Of a DNA stretch of 64,000 nt, positions 33,825 through 45,349 are shown one piece after another. This DNA comes from Tricholoma matsutake (lineage: Eukaryota; Basidiomycota; Agaricomycetes; Agaricales; Tricholomataceae), in NCBI GenBank assembly GCA_026075535.2, contig AP026547.1, positions 62,001 through 126,000 on the forward strand, given 5' to 3'. Below the pieces are notes generated by a model, which searched no databases, was not told the DNA's origin, and saw only the letters and a list, made by a program, of their open reading frames with translations. The position numbers were made by a program, and so were the translations under genes. The number at the start of each line of letters is the position of its first letter. The first letter of the stretch is position 1.

Positions 33825-34034
33825 TTTATTTTGTAAGCACTTGCCAAGTTAAGTCTTCCAAAATGTGGTATTCCGACTCCATGTTGGAATTGCATAGGAA
33901 TTTACTCAGAATTTACTAGGAATAACTTGGAAAGAAAAGTACATGGTCATCAAGATACATTCCGATCAGACTCCTATCAGAAAACTCGGACTCCTAGGAG
34001 TCCGATAGGAATATGTGGGGGAGTGTAAAGTACT

Positions 34035-34353
34035 GGAAACAACCCCCATTCCAACAAAACCTGACAATCAACCAATCAGAGGGTCAACACCAAAAAACAG
34101 CTGATGACCTTGTGCAACAGGAGGCCATTTTAAGCACAACCTTGGTAAAAGAGAGAAGAGGAAAAATGTGAAATTTTCTGAATAATTATACAACAATATC
34201 TCTGTATGAATGTAAAATAAAATGGTCCAACTATTACTTTTTTCTGCCTTGTTTGACCTGCTCTCTGTCCTCAAATGTTCCCACTCTCTTCTTTGGGTTT
34301 GGCTGAGGGTTGGTACTTCTTGAAGGCTGGGTGGGTGACAAATGGCGTGGGGA
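34035..34353. other. Non-coding segment beside the TIR element
   Basis: AT-rich sequence without an ORF. On the minus strand it would be the 3' flank of the ORF at 34354-35265. It contains CATTTTATTTTACATTCATA-like sequence, compatible with a polyadenylation region, but nothing diagnostic. Confidence 0.4.
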
Positions 34354-35265
34354 TCAGCATAATTGTGGAGGAGGAGGGGAATGCAATGCCAGCAGTGAAG
34401 GAGGGGTGGGTGGTACAAACACATTGCTGGTGGATACCATTACCGGTTCCACAGGGTCAGCACTGGGGATTGAGGGGGGTTGAAGAAGGGGAGGAAGGGG
34501 CGCATCCACAGAGGTCATATGTTGAACTGATTCCTGAGAAGCTTGCAGTGTGGCAGGGATGACCTTGATTTGAGGACCATGTCCTTCTTCCTCAAGCCCA
34601 GTGGGAGCAGGAGCAGCATCTGGAAGTGCAGGAGTGGCCAGTGGGGCAGCAGGTGGAAGTGTGGGAGTGGGGGCAGGAGCAGGAGTGGCAGGTGGGGGTG
34701 CAAGTGCAGGAATGGGGGCAGGTTTGGCAGGTGGGGGTGCAGGAGCAGCAGGTGGGGCAGCAGGTGGAAGTGTGGGAATGGAAGTGGGAGTGGGAGCAGG
34801 AGTGGGAGTGGGAATGGGAGTGGCAGCAGCCCCATGTCCATTGTCCTCAACACCACTGGGAGTGGCCCCGTGTCCATGGTGCTCAAGCCCCGCTGAAGTG
34901 GGAGCAGCCCCATGTCTGTCTTCCTCAGCCCAAGCCACCTCATGTCCATCTTCAGCAGCCCTGTGCCTGTGATGCTCCCAAAGGATGGCCATGGCATCCT
35001 GCTCATCTTCATCGACCTCCATACCATACCTTCACCTATAGCTGGGACCATCTCTAATATAGTGCAGCTCACCTGCACCATTGTACAACACAAGGGGTTG
35101 TGGGCGGAACCCCATGTACTCTTCCATCTCATCCATCCTCCTGCTCAAGCTGGTCATATTCTCCCATATGTTGGCCATTGCTCTGGGGAAGTTCTGATGG
35201 AGCCAATCACCCTGATTGTACAGATGATGCTCCAGTTCTTGTATATGGTTGTGAGATGTTGGCAA
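34354..35265 (-). pseudogene. Unidentified minus-strand ORF, Pro/Ala-rich (Gag-like?)
   Basis: The upstream part (35032-35265) reads IQELEHHLYNQGDWLHQN, then ANIWENMTSLSRRMDEMEEY, a coiled-coil-like acidic segment reminiscent of a retroelement Gag N-terminus. After a frame break it continues from about 35022 as an acidic, His-rich stretch (HHRHRAAEDGHEVAWAEEDR). Next is a long Pro/Ala-rich run (34598-34830) built on GGGAGTGG-type DNA, and a Pro-rich tail to 34354. It abuts the truncated gypsy C RNase H (plus strand) at about 35258, an opposite-strand junction. No family can be named with confidence. Confidence 0.35.
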
Positions 35266-35271
35266 TAATGT

Positions 35272-37100
35272 GTGGCATTGTGTGCACTTGAGGAGTGGCT
35301 ACACTTCCTCGAGGGTGCCCAACACAAGGTGGAAATTTGGATGGATCACAAGAATCTTGAGTACTTTATGACAGCCAAGAAATTGAACTGTCGTCAAGCT
35401 CATTGGTCCCTGTATCTATCCAGGTTCAACTTCTCCTTGCACCACTGTCCAGGTTGCAGCATGGGGAAGACTGATGCCCTCTCTCAATGTGCAGATCATG
35501 GGGATGGTGGCAACGACAATCAAGACATTGTGTTGTTGCAGCCAAACCTGTTTACTATCCAGGCATTGGAAGGCATCGCACCCCAGGGCAAGGAGCAGGA
35601 CATCCTATGTGACATTCATCACATGAACTGTAGTGGTTTATATGAGGATGTTGTGGCCCGAGCTGTTAAGGAACTGAGGAAGGGTTCCACTCTCTCCTTG
35701 CATGCAGCAGAGTGGGCTGAAAAGGAGGACTTGTTGTATTTCAGGGATTGCATCTACATCCCCAACATCCCTGATCTTCATCGATGCATCATATCCCAAC
35801 ACCACGACTCATGGATTGCCAGTCATCCTGGATGCTGGAAGACCTTGGAGCTCACCTCACGGAATTATTGGTGGCAACAAATGTCATGGCTCATTGGTCA
35901 GTATTGTCATACTTGTGACCTTTGCTTATGCACCAAGACTCCTCATTGCAAACCCATTGGTGAGCTACACCCTCTCCCTGTTCCAGAGAATTGTTGGGAT
36001 GTTGTCAGCATTGACTTTGTGGTGGAATTGCCAGAGTTGAACAGGTTTGATGTGGTGATGTGCACAGTTGATTCTGCAGGGAAATGCGCTCACTTCATTC
36101 CCACTCACACCACTGTCAGTGCACTGGGTGCCACCCACCTCTATCTCCACCATGTGTGGAAATTACATGGACTCTCTGGCACTTTCCTTTCTGACTGTGG
36201 CCCTCAGTTTGTGGCAGAGTTCACTCATGAGCTGTACCCACTTCTGGGGATCAAACTCCTCGCTTTGACTGCTTATCACCTGCAAACTGATGGCCAGACC
36301 AAACAAGTCAACCAGGAATTGGAGCAGTACATCCGTGTCTTCATCAATGAGCACCAGGATGATTGGGATGATCTCCTCCCCTTGGCCGAGTTCAGATACA
36401 ACAACCACATCCATGCATCCACTCAGCAAACCCCCTTCTTCTTGGACACTGGACAGCATCCATGCATGGGATTCAAACCTCACCAAGCCCCCTCACATAT
36501 TGAGACAGTGAATGAGTTCATGGAATGTATGAGGGACAGTTTGGAGGAAGCAAAGGTGGCCTTAGCGAAGGCAAAAGATGACATGGCACACTTCTACAAT
36601 CAATGCCACTCTCCAACGCCACAATACAAGGTTGGTGATTGAGTTTATCTTGACTCCAGTGACATCTCCACCACATGTCCATCCAAGAAACTCTCCCATC
36701 GCTTCCTGGGACCCTTCCCCATTGTCAAATGCATTGGAACACATGCCTATCATTTGCACCTCCCAGCCTCCATGTCCAGACTTCACCCAGTCTTCCATGT
36801 CATGAAACTCCTTCCAGCTCCCTCAGATCCTTTCCCAGGACGTCATTCATGACCACCACTGCCACTTACAGTCGTTGAGGGAGAACCCCATTATGAAGTC
36901 AAGTCAATCTTGGACAGCCAGTTGCATCAAGGGAAGCTCCAGTATTTGGTACACTGGAAGGGTTATGGGTATAAGGAGAACTCATGGGTCGAGGAGTCCG
37001 ATGTGAACACCCCTTGATTAGTCAAGGAGTTCCACCAATGGCACACTGCTGCACCATGTCACATTCAAGTCAGTGACTTTGTTCGTATGCAATTTTGAAT
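35272..37100 (+). pseudogene. Gypsy C RNase H, integrase and chromodomain
   Basis: One open frame from 35272 to 36642 holds RNase H (ALEEWLHFLEGAQHKVEIW, KTDALSQCADH) and the integrase zinc region (HHDSWIASHPGCWKTLEL ... CHTCDLCL). The catalytic core has Asp in SIDFVVELPELNRFD, Asp in LSDCGPQF and Glu in VNQELEQY, so all three acidic residues are kept. After TGA at 36640 (KVGD-stop-VYLD) the frame continues as the C-terminal domain (KLSHRFLGPFPIVK, RLHPVFHVMKLLP). A chromodomain follows (LQYLVHWKGYGYKENSWVEE), with TGA at about 36850 and 37016. These stops sit where Arg or Trp is expected. Confidence 0.88.
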
Positions 37101-37133
37101 GCATTGGGGTGATGCACCTTAGAGGGGGGGTGA

Positions 37134-37555
37134 TGTAAGGGGACTAGAGGATGCCCCACATGTTTCTCCTATTTTTTACATTCATCCTATATTTTTTCTC
37201 ACCTCGTTTCCTTCTATTCTTCATTTTCTATGGTTTTTTTCCTTATTTTATTACTAATTTCCCTTTCTATCACATTTGTGCATGTTGACAGTTTTATATT
37301 TAGAGACGGAGTACCCTTCCAACATCTACCCCTTGGTATGATGTCATGTGGTGGCCTTGATCAGCCTATCTCTGCTTTTCTATTTTTAGTTATTATTTGA
37401 TTTTTGCAGTTTTCACATATACTGGGCACTGGCAAAGAATCTTTAGAGTTTTCTCTTCGGATTTCCCTTTGCTAGGTACACCTCCAATTCCTGTACTATG
37501 TAGTATAATTTTAACTTTGGATTTCCCTTTGCTAGAGGCTAAGGTTGCCCTTATA
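37134..37555 (+). repeat. 3' LTR of gypsy C
   Basis: A 422-bp LTR, TGTAAGGGGACTAG ... TTGCCCTTATA, aligned end to end with the solo LTR 26699-27124. Ends TGTAAGGG/CCCTTATA are nearly inverted. It contains a duplicated word GGATTTCCCTTTGCTAG (about 37458 and 37519). Confidence 0.9.
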
Positions 37556-39125
37556 CAAAATCCCTTTACAGAAGAGGAAGACAATGAAGAAACCTTCCTA
37601 TCAAATGAAGAGATATATGCAATAATCACCAGAGATGAGCTACCCAGCATAAAGGATGCTAGGATGAAGGAAGAGTTGGATTTGCTGAAGGAGATGATCA
37701 CTTGGGAACTTGTGCAAAAACCTCCAAATGCAATCCCTATCTCCAATAAATGAATCTTTATAAAGAAAAGAAATAAACAAGGGGATGAAATTATTATTAG
37801 GAAATGAGCAAGACTGGTAGTAAAAGGATGGACACATTGGCCAGGTTAGAATTATATGGAAACTGATTTGCCTATCGTTAGGATGGATACATTGCCCACA
37901 ATTCTTGTGCTTGTACCAATAAAGAAACTCCAACTAAAGCAGATGGATGTCGGAGGGGCTTACCTGAATGGCATTTTACAAGAAGAAATTTACATGCAAC
38001 AACCTGAGGGATACAATGATGAAACAGACTGAGTATGTCAGCTGGTCAAGACTCTCTATGGCCTAAAACAAGCTGTGAGAGGGTTCAATAAGCAGCTTGA
38101 TGAAAAACTCAAGTCTCATGGCTACAAATGCTTACTCATGGATTCTTGCATTTACATTTGATGGGATGGAGACATCATCAGAATTATTGCCATCTGGGTT
38201 GACAACTTGCTTCTCTTTGTATCATCTGATGTGATGATGGAACATATAAAGAATGTGTTATGCTCAGAATGGCAAGTTACAGACCTTGGGGAACCAAGCA
38301 AGATTGTTGGTGTAGAAATAAATCATACCAACAATTCCATCACTATTTCTCAACAGAAATATATTGAGAATATCCTCCTCAGGGAGGGGATGGCCAATGC
38401 AAACCCTGTCAGTATACCTATGGATCCAAATATTAAGCTAGGACCAAATCTGGATCACAATGAACCCAATGAAGTAATTCATATGTGAAATTATTAGGAA
38501 GTCTACAGTTTATTGCAAACTCCACAAGACCAGATATCTTATATGCCATGAATAAATTGGCTGCCTACACTGCTAACCTAGGTCTCCAACATCATGGTAC
38601 ATTAATGTGGATACTCAGGTACCTTGCAGGTACAAAAACTCTTGGGATAACTTACCGCACATCTCAGGATGTGACTGGAACAAATAACCTCTTCTATGGG
38701 TATGCAGACACTGCCTGTTCAAATGTGGATGACCCCAAGTCCACAATGGGATACATTTTCTTCACAACAGGGGGAGCAGTGACCTGGAAATCAAACAAAC
38801 AAATGATCATAGCCTTGTCTTCCATGGAGGCAGAATATGTGGCTCTCTTGGAGAGGCTGGATGCAAAGCAACATGACTCAGAAATCTATATGGTGAACTC
38901 AGATTTATTCAAGATGACCCAACAGTTATTTTTTGGGCCAATGAGGGGTCTGTAGTATTAACACACAACCCTCAATTCCATCAATGGTCAAAGCACATCA
39001 CTCTTTGCCATCACTGGGTCAGAGACCTCATGAACAAAAAAGTTCTTGATATGCAAAACTGTCATGATCCAGAGCAAACTGCAGATGTATTAACCAAAGC
39101 TCTACCAAAGCCAAAATTTACTTGA
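37556..39125 (+). pseudogene. Copia G reverse transcriptase and RNase H
   Basis: Opens with MKEELDLLKEMITWELVQKP, then MDVGGAYLNGILQEEIYMQQ, LVKTLYGLKQA and the palm motif IAIWVDNLLLF. In that motif the usual YVDD has become WVDN, so a catalytic Asp is lost. It continues with WQVTDLGEPSKIVGVEI and, after TGA at about 38486, LLGSLQFIANSTRPDI, YADTACSNVDDPKSTMGYIF and SSMEAEYVAL, the RNase H end. Further stops occur at about 37751, 37803, 38030 and 38159. Clearly inactive. Confidence 0.87.
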
Positions 39126-39289
39126 CATAAAGAAGAGATGAGTGTCAAGTCAACATACTAGAAACTCAGTAGCTTTCCTCATGTGTGGATAGGTTTTCCC
39201 ACAGGGTTTTCCACCACACAGAGGTTTTGATGCACCTGAATGAAGTAACCATTCCCCTGTACTCAAACTGTGGTAGGCTTGAGGGGGAG

Positions 39290-39520
39290 TGTTTGGATAC
39301 AGGCAAGCCATGCCTGGTCCAAGTAAATAGTTCTATTAATAGTACATGCTATATATAGAACATAGTATGCTCACTACTTGCAATAGGAGTATATGAGACA
39401 TTGAGGTCTCTCTTTGACTCTCACTATAATAAGCCCCCACACTCCTTTCACAATTATAATCCCAATATATGGTTGTATTTGAGTCATGCTTATCAATGTT
39501 CTTGATCATTGCCACCACTA
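39290..39520 (+). repeat. 3' LTR of copia G
   Basis: Starts TGTTTGGATACAGGCAAGCC right after the polypurine tract and contains a TATA-like CTATATATAGAAC near 39350. With no 5' partner, the right end (about 39520) is an estimate. Confidence 0.6.
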
Positions 39521-39745
39521 TTACAGGAATGAACTTCCTGTCTAAGGGCTGTTCAATTCTAGATCACTTTGAAAATCAAAGCATTGGCTCACTTGGATCA
39601 TCAATGGATTTCACTCTCTGCTTGTCAGGTGAGATCACTGATAATGATTATGTAGTGTTTATGAGTCTGCTGAAGATGCACTGTATCTATGTATAATGAA
39701 TAGCTCATCCTATGCTGCATGTAGACCTTGTCAAAAACTGTGACA

Positions 39746-40165
39746 TCAATCAGTAGGCTGCAAGTAAGCATACTGATACATATAATGAAACCAGTGGTCT
39801 GACCACTGAAGTGAACACTGAAAGAAATCTGAAGATTTTGGAAATTGAAAGTATTGCCCACAAGGGTCATGATAGCAGCCCCAAAATGGATTGGCAAGTC
39901 CAAGTCCATCCAGCACCTGGCCTGTGAGTAAAAAAGTTTCACTTTCTTCTCCAGTACCATTGATAACCCACTGGCAAGCTGTACTTTCAAGTTGTAAAGG
40001 ATGAGTCTGTGAAAGATCATCATCCATATCATCTAATACCAATGAATTGTCCACCAGCTTCTTGGAGTTCACTGGCAAAATTCCATCAGCAGACAGTGCA
40101 AATTGCTGGCATAAAAAGCTATAGATATGCATCAGATCCTGTGAGAGTGATGCATCAAACACCAA
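39746..40165 (-). CDS. Uncharacterised open frame beside the Tc1 insertion
   Basis: A 139-codon frame on the minus strand with no family I recognise. It contains DLMHIYSFLCQQFALSADG, an acidic LDDMDDDLSQT, and an aromatic-rich end (FWGCYHDPCGQYFQF, WSDHWFHYMYQYAY). It starts at a TTG close to the left boundary of the Tc1 element (40194), so a longer gene may have been cut by that insertion. The other flank (57091-57226) offers only 136 bp before the next element, so this cannot be tested here. Coding status is doubtful. Confidence 0.25.
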   Translation of the reverse strand: MVFDASLSQDLMHIYSFLCQQFALSADGILPVNSKKLVDNSLVLDDMDDDLSQTHPLQLESTACQWVINGTGEESETFLLTGQVLDGLGLANPFWGCYHDPCGQYFQFPKSSDFFQCSLQWSDHWFHYMYQYAYLQPTD

Positions 40166-40419
40166 TAGTTATCACAAAAGCATGGTGCAAGTACAGTGGC
40201 TCACAAAACTGTCCCAATGTTTGGTTGTTTTGGATAGATGGTCTTGGTGCAGAGTGATGACATAATCCATGGTCTTGGCACTCATGTCAAACAAACTACA
40301 TTATCTTGGCTTTCCAAAACACCTTGGTTCATATGATTTGGATAAAACCCATGGAGTAATGATCCAAACTGTGTTGGGACTCATTGGGACAGTTTTGTGA
40401 GCATCTATTATTTTGCTGT

Positions 40420-41427
40420 CTAGTACTTGGTATGACCCCCACCTGCCTTAATAACTGCCTGTATGTGCCTGGGAATACTTTCTATAAGGCCTTGACATAC
40501 CTCTGGTGGAATTCCATTCCACTCATCAACCAATCTGTCCCACAATTCATGTGCTCCTTTGGGTAGAGTTTTGTACTTGCAAAGTTGTCATTTGAGATGT
40601 TCCCAGAGGTGTTCAATGGGATTAAGGTCTGGAGACTGTGCTGGCCATAATAGAACTTGGATATCATTGTCTTCAAACCATTGTGTGGCCTTCCAAGATG
40701 TGTGTTTGGGGTCATTGTCTTGCTGAAAGTAACACTCACCCTCCTCTGTCTCCAACTTTTCAAAGCTTTCCACTATCCCATCATCCAAAATCTGACAATA
40801 CTGGTCAGCATCCATCTTTCCCTCAACCTCTGTAAGCTTCCCCACACCATTCCAACCATACCATGAGATTATTCCCCCTACATGCTTTACTGTTGGTGAT
40901 GTAGTGTGATCTGAGATGGATTCCCCCCTTTGTTTCCATACATATGCTATTCCATCTGACCCAATCCTATCTATCTTGGTTTCATCTGTCCACAAGTCCC
41001 TTTTCCAATCAGCTACTGTCCAGATTTCATGCCATTGTGCAAACTTCAGCTGCTGCTGATGATGAATCTTCTTCAACATGGGTACTTTCTTCTTCATAGC
41101 AGAGTAGAAACCACTCTCCTGCAGTGCCCTTCTGACTGTTTGTGGGCAGACAGGGTGTGGGAGAGAAGAATTAATGAAATGGGTAGCCTGAATGGCAGTG
41201 TCCAGCTTCCCTGATTGAATTTGACAAATAATGGAGGTTTTGTCATGAGCAGAAGGCTTGGAAGGACGTCCACCAGGATTGTTTTCTTTGTCCATATCAA
41301 CATCCTTCTTGATTCTGCCCACAGTAGACTTTCCTAGACCAGTCCTTCTCTCAATATCTCTGACAGAATACCCCTGTTCAAGTAAAGAGATGACAGAAGC
41401 ATGGTTTGCAGTAGAAGTGGCTTTCAT
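40420..41427 (-). pseudogene. Tc1 transposase, DD34E, one nonsense codon
   Basis: The start MKATSTANHASVISLLEQGY leads into a helix-turn-helix (YSVRDIERRTGLGKSTVGRI) and a GRPS linker (GGRPSKPSAHD). A second DNA-binding domain follows, then the catalytic core with Asp in LWTDETKI, Asp in YFQQDNDPKHTS and Glu in PDLNPIEHLWEHLK. The spacing from the second Asp to Glu is 34 residues, the Tc1 signature. TGA at 40588-40590 interrupts after HLK. The same frame continues (QLCKYKTLPKGAHELWDRLV) to a natural TAG at 40420-40422, giving the usual length of about 335 residues. A TATA-like CTATTTATATTAG lies about 45 bases upstream of the start. Confidence 0.92.
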
Positions 41428-41614
41428 GGTGGTGGTAAGAGGTCAAGTTGAATTTCAACATGTCAAACTAATATAAATAGTATCACATGACATTGTTTAT
41501 AGTTCCCACAGTCACTTGAAACCTTGTTTTTGGCTGCAAAAGTCAAAAAACCTCGAAAATAATAGATGCTCACAAAACTGTCCCAATGAGTCCCCACATG
41601 GTTTGGCTCATTAA

Positions 41615-41989
41615 TGTAGAAAATCAATCCTAGTGTAAACAAGAATGAACTCAGTCTCTGTACAAGTGACTATATTCCAGATATACTGTACCTAGTGTAA
41701 ACAAGAATGAACTATACAATGTACAGTAAGTAACGATCCATGTCTGTAATAAGGTCAGTACTCACCTCAGTCTCTGTACAAGTGACTGAGGTGGTAGGGT
41801 AATTATCTACTGTATATATATATGTATCATGTAAGATAAAGAGGAGTAGGCATAAAGGTATCTATGATATAGATCCGGACACACACCTCAAAGGGATTGC
41901 GCTAAATATAGTACACACATCAAAGGGCACGCCGGGATCCATATATGGTAATACAGTGCTCAGGTGTGTTCATGGTGTGATTCTCAACA
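41615..41989 (-). repeat. 3' LTR of copia E
   Basis: On the plus strand it reads TGTAGAAAATCAATCCTAG ... GTGTGATTCTCAACA. It contains a duplicated AGTGTAAACAAGAATGAAC (about 41632 and 41693) and a TATATATATATG box. Paired with 56548-56922. Confidence 0.95.
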
Positions 41990-42011
41990 CTCCTCCTCAC
42001 ATGGAATCATA

Positions 42012-44105
42012 TTAGCGTAACCCTAAAAAGTTGCGAAGGTAAGTGAATTGTTTGATGTCTAGGGCCTTCGTGAACATGTCTGCAGGGTTTTCGCAGGTAT
42101 TGACATATGTGAGTTGTAGTTCGTTTGATTGAACGTGTTCGCGAAGGAAGTGGTATTGTATATTGATGTGTTTGATGCGGGAATGGAGAAGGGAATTCTC
42201 AGATAGGGACTTTGTTGCAGTGTTATCACAGTGTATAGTTGTTGGAAGATGTTGTTGGTAATCAATAGATTTGAGTAGTGCTCGCAACTAGATACACTCC
42301 TTGGCTGTTTTGAAAGCTGCCACATATTCCGCCTTGCATGATGAGGTTGTTGCAACAACTTTCTGCTTATGAGCCATCCAAGAAACAACTCCTGAACCAA
42401 GGGAACATATGTAACCACCGACGCTATGGCATGTGTCAAGACAGTTTGCCCAGTCGGAGTCACTGAATGCTTGAAGGTTAATAGGGCGATCACCTCCAAG
42501 GTAAGGTTTGAGGTCCCTTGTCCCCTTGAGATATCGTACCAATCTGATAGCTGCATGCCAATGTTCAAATGAATAGCAGTTGAGGTATTGCGAGAGTTGT
42601 TGGACAGCATAAGAAATATCGGGGCGCGTTGATATGGACAGGTAAAGTAGACAGCTGACTAAGGATCAGTATGGGAGTTTATTGAGTTGGAGTTGATCTT
42701 TGGAAGACATTGATTGTCGATCTGGGTGGCGTAATTTTGAACCTGGTTCTAGAGGTGCCGACACAGGGTGAGCATCCTTTTGACCAAACTGTTCAATTAT
42801 TTTGTTGATCAAAGCAGTCTGTGAGAGTGCGACTGTCCAGGTGATCCTGTCCCAGGTGACTGCAATCCCAACAATGAAGCATGCTGTACCCAATTCAGAG
42901 ATGGTCCATACTTGCCTCATCTGGTCTTTGAAACATTCATTTTCAGCCTTGGAATCTGCGATAGCAAGGTAGTCATCAATGTGAACAGCTGCAATGATAA
43001 TACCCAAGTTAGATTTTTGGTAATAGATGCATGACTCACATGATAGGTGGGTGAATCCCCAATCGATCATTTGGGCGTTAAGCGTCTGATTCCATATGCA
43101 CCCACTCTGCTTCATACCATATAGACCGCATTGAATTTGCCATACCCAGTCTTCCTTTCCATGCTCTTCAAAACCTATCAGTTGATGCATGTATTGTACC
43201 TCATCGTCTGGTAATAGGCCATAGAGGAATGCCATCTTCACGTCAATCTGTTGAGCATCCCAGCCAAGTGAAGCTGCTAAATGTAGGAGTATTCGCCACG
43301 ATTCCATGCGTGCAGTGGGTGAGGTGGTCTTGGTATAATCCTTGCCATGGATCTGTTCAAAACCTTTAAAGACTAGATGGACTTTCCACCATATGGCTTT
43401 TCCAGTCTCGTCCCACTTAATGTGGAAGACCGGTTTCCCCTTTCGGATCTGGTTCCCCTGTGGTACGTCATTTCTAGGAATGAGCTTGTAGATGCCCATG
43501 TCCTTTAGTGATTTCAGCTCCTCCAGATATCCCTGTCTCCATCGTTCCCCATCAGTGGAATTCCTGGCCTCCTCCCATGTCTTGGGGTCATCTTCGAACT
43601 GAAGTGATTCGGGATCAAAGTCCGTCATCTCTGAGATCAAAGTCTGGAGATGATGTGCTTGATCACCAAGGTCAAGGTTCCTGAATGATTGATTGAGGTT
43701 GTCGATGACATCATGATCATGATCGATTGGAGGATCGAATGGAACTTCATCAGCTGTCCGGGCAGCTACTGTGGCAGCCCTGCATTTCCATCGTGCCTCC
43801 TTGACTCGAGTAGCACCCTCTCGAGATTCTTGAACAGCTGCAGCGGTTCTAGTGATGGCTGGTCCACCATTTGGGTTCTTCTCAGTGGGGATAGGTATGC
43901 GTGATGAGCATTGGGGCAAGGTAGCGGGTGGTGGTAGTGGATTCTCATGGATAATTTCATCAGGTGGATCAACGACGGGTTGGTCTGTGCCAAAAAGTTC
44001 ATCCTCACTATCATCGTCCTGGGGCAGTATATTGAAAGATGGTTTGTCATTCACAAGGTTGTCCAGGGTGTCGTCGCTGACTGGGTTAGTGGGTGCAGAT
44101 GACAA
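42012..44105 (-). pseudogene. Copia E reverse transcriptase and RNase H
   Basis: From the gypsy F junction the frame begins in the spacer after integrase (SSAPTNPVSDDTLDNLV) and proceeds through an acidic linker into RT: WRQGYLEELKSLKDMGIYKL, QQIDVKMAFLYGLLPDDE, IQCGLYGMKQSGC, and the catalytic AAVHIDDYLAIAD, where His replaces the usual Tyr. A stop occurs near 42666 within a short gap. RNase H continues (AFSDSDWANCLDTCHSVGG, CKAEYVAAFKTAKECI), then TAG at about 42288 in place of Trp, and ends with HVQSNELQLTYV at the natural stop 42012-42014. Confidence 0.9.
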
Positions 44106-44137
44106 TGATGATACTCAACCCGAAAAAACCATAAAAA

Positions 44138-45330
44138 TGATGATACTCAACCTGGGAAAACCACCTAAACTGCTGATGAGGCAATCGATGATATTTGCGA
44201 TGAGTCAGAGGAAGGTTGCGAGTCATTCCAAATGTTTGTGGCCCAACCGATGGGAAGATGACCAGTTGGTACTAGTTGTGAAGGTAGTGCTATGAGAGAT
44301 GAAGGCATTTGCGTGGTCCGATCGAGTATCAATCGATATTGAGGGCGATCAATGAGATCGATGGCAAATGAGTTTATCGTCGATGGTTGATGTGTGAATT
44401 CTGGAGACCTTTTGATAGGTTGATAGTATATGAAGGGTGCGGCAAATTGCTATGAAGTTTTGGAAGAGTTGCTAGTGCTAATGACGAGAGGATCGAGGGA
44501 GGATCGAGGACGTGATGATCGCAGAGGTTTCTTGTCGATTGAGAAAACCCGTGGAGACTTAGATTGTTTTAGAAAGTTGATCAGATGCTTAGAACTGTAT
44601 ACGAGACAATATGGGAAGACAATTTCTTGTTATTTCCAAGTAGATACTACAGAGTTTTATATGTTTTAAAGAAACTTCCTAAAATGGAATGAGAAACATG
44701 TGTAGAACATGAGGCAAAAGATATGAGTTAAGGCACAAGGCCATAAAGGAGACTGGAATCCAAACAAGAAAGATATATATATCTTATGATGAAAGAGTAA
44801 TAAAGGGAAAGAACTAAAAGAGACTGTCCTTTGTGTATAAACTGCGCTAAGTCTCACAATAATGCGTCCAGCGGGTTCTGTACGCGATAGGGACTTGGAA
44901 TGAGGCTGACCTATGATCAGCAGGTTTGAGCATGAGTTGGAATATGTCCTAGTGCATGGTCTTCCACCATTTAGATAACGAAGGCAGTGTCCGATGTCGC
45001 TTGTAGTCTCTCAATATTGATCGATGATGCTCGACGATGCTTGACAACGGTCGACAATGCTCAATTGTGGTTGCGGCTGTTCAAAGTTGATTGGGGGTGT
45101 TCGATGGTCATGTAGAGGGATCTTAGGGGCTTTTGGGGTAGTCCTAAAGTTGTGCGATGTGGGCTCTTGATACGATCGATGTCACTGGTGATGTTTTGAC
45201 GTGGTCGATATGATATCGCGATCAATAGACTGGGTCACGCTGCATCTGGGACATCGTAGGAGTTAGCCGATGTGATTAGAATGATGCTAAAGTGGTGAAT
45301 CGGTCCTTGAGCCAAGGAGACAACCTATCA
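44138..45330 (-). repeat. 3' LTR of gypsy F
   Basis: Plus-strand start TGATGATACTCAACC and end GGAGACAACCTATCA. It aligns end to end with 52781-53964 at roughly 95% identity by eye, with long perfectly shared blocks (about 44400-44950). It is preceded on the minus strand by the polypurine tract at 45331-45349. Confidence 0.93.
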
Positions 45331-45349
45331 TCCTCCCCCTTACTGAAAT
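45331..45349 (-). promoter_or_regulatory. 3' polypurine tract of gypsy F
   Basis: On the minus strand ATTTCAGTAAGGGGGAGGA ends exactly at the LTR start TGATAGG. This is the position and composition of a plus-strand primer. An identical 19-bp copy lies at 48159-48177. Confidence 0.8.

Larger units (their letters stand above)
32331..34030. mobile_element. TIR element of about 1.7 kb with tRNA-like modules
   Basis: The left end CTTTACACTCCTCCACGTAT and the inverted right end CTTTACACTCCCCCACATAT begin inverted repeats that continue about 14 more bases (TCCTATC(A/G)GA). Beyond that, both arms are rich in GGAAT/CCGATAGG/CCTAGGA words and carry a tRNA-like module. No transposase is present. The tip is shared with position 1-18. 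A target duplication was not resolved (TA or a three-base TTA/TAA are possible), so the superfamily is open. Confidence 0.65.
35259..37555 (+). mobile_element. Ty3/gypsy chromovirus C, 3' half
   Basis: Starts abruptly in RNase H and continues through integrase and chromodomain to a polypurine tract (AGAGGGGGGG, about 37121-37130) and a complete 3' LTR (37134-37555). Gag, protease, most of RT and the 5' LTR are missing. The LTR end is fused to copia G coding sequence, so this element probably inserted into copia G before losing its left half together with the copia's 5' part. Confidence 0.82.
37556..39520 (+). mobile_element. Ty1/copia element G, 3' half
   Basis: The 5' part is missing up to the middle of the reverse transcriptase N-terminus. 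The remainder runs through RT and RNase H to a polypurine tract (GAGGGGGAG, 39281-39289) and an LTR. It belongs to a different copia lineage from D and E. Confidence 0.82.

Noticed and set aside
34024..34260. Retrotransposon LTR starting TGTAAAGTACTG after a G-rich tract
   Set aside because: The G-rich tract and TGTAAAG are the inverted copy of the left tip at 32331, so they belong to a TIR element. No LTR partner or coding region fits.
34598..34972. Gly/Ala-rich and Trp/Glu-rich plus-strand ORFs
   Set aside because: They are opposite-strand readings of the GGGAGTGG-type minisatellite within a minus-strand frame.
40376..41594. A separate small Tc1 element defined by the inner inverted tips
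   Set aside because: The inner tips lack TA flanks, and the sequence continues outward symmetrically to 40194 and, after the copia, to 57090. They are internal repeats of one long TIR.
44133..44137. Target duplication for gypsy F
   Set aside because: The bases beside the two outer LTR ends (AAAAA or GACAA on the left, ACGAG on the right) do not match. A small duplication at the left end may have obscured it.
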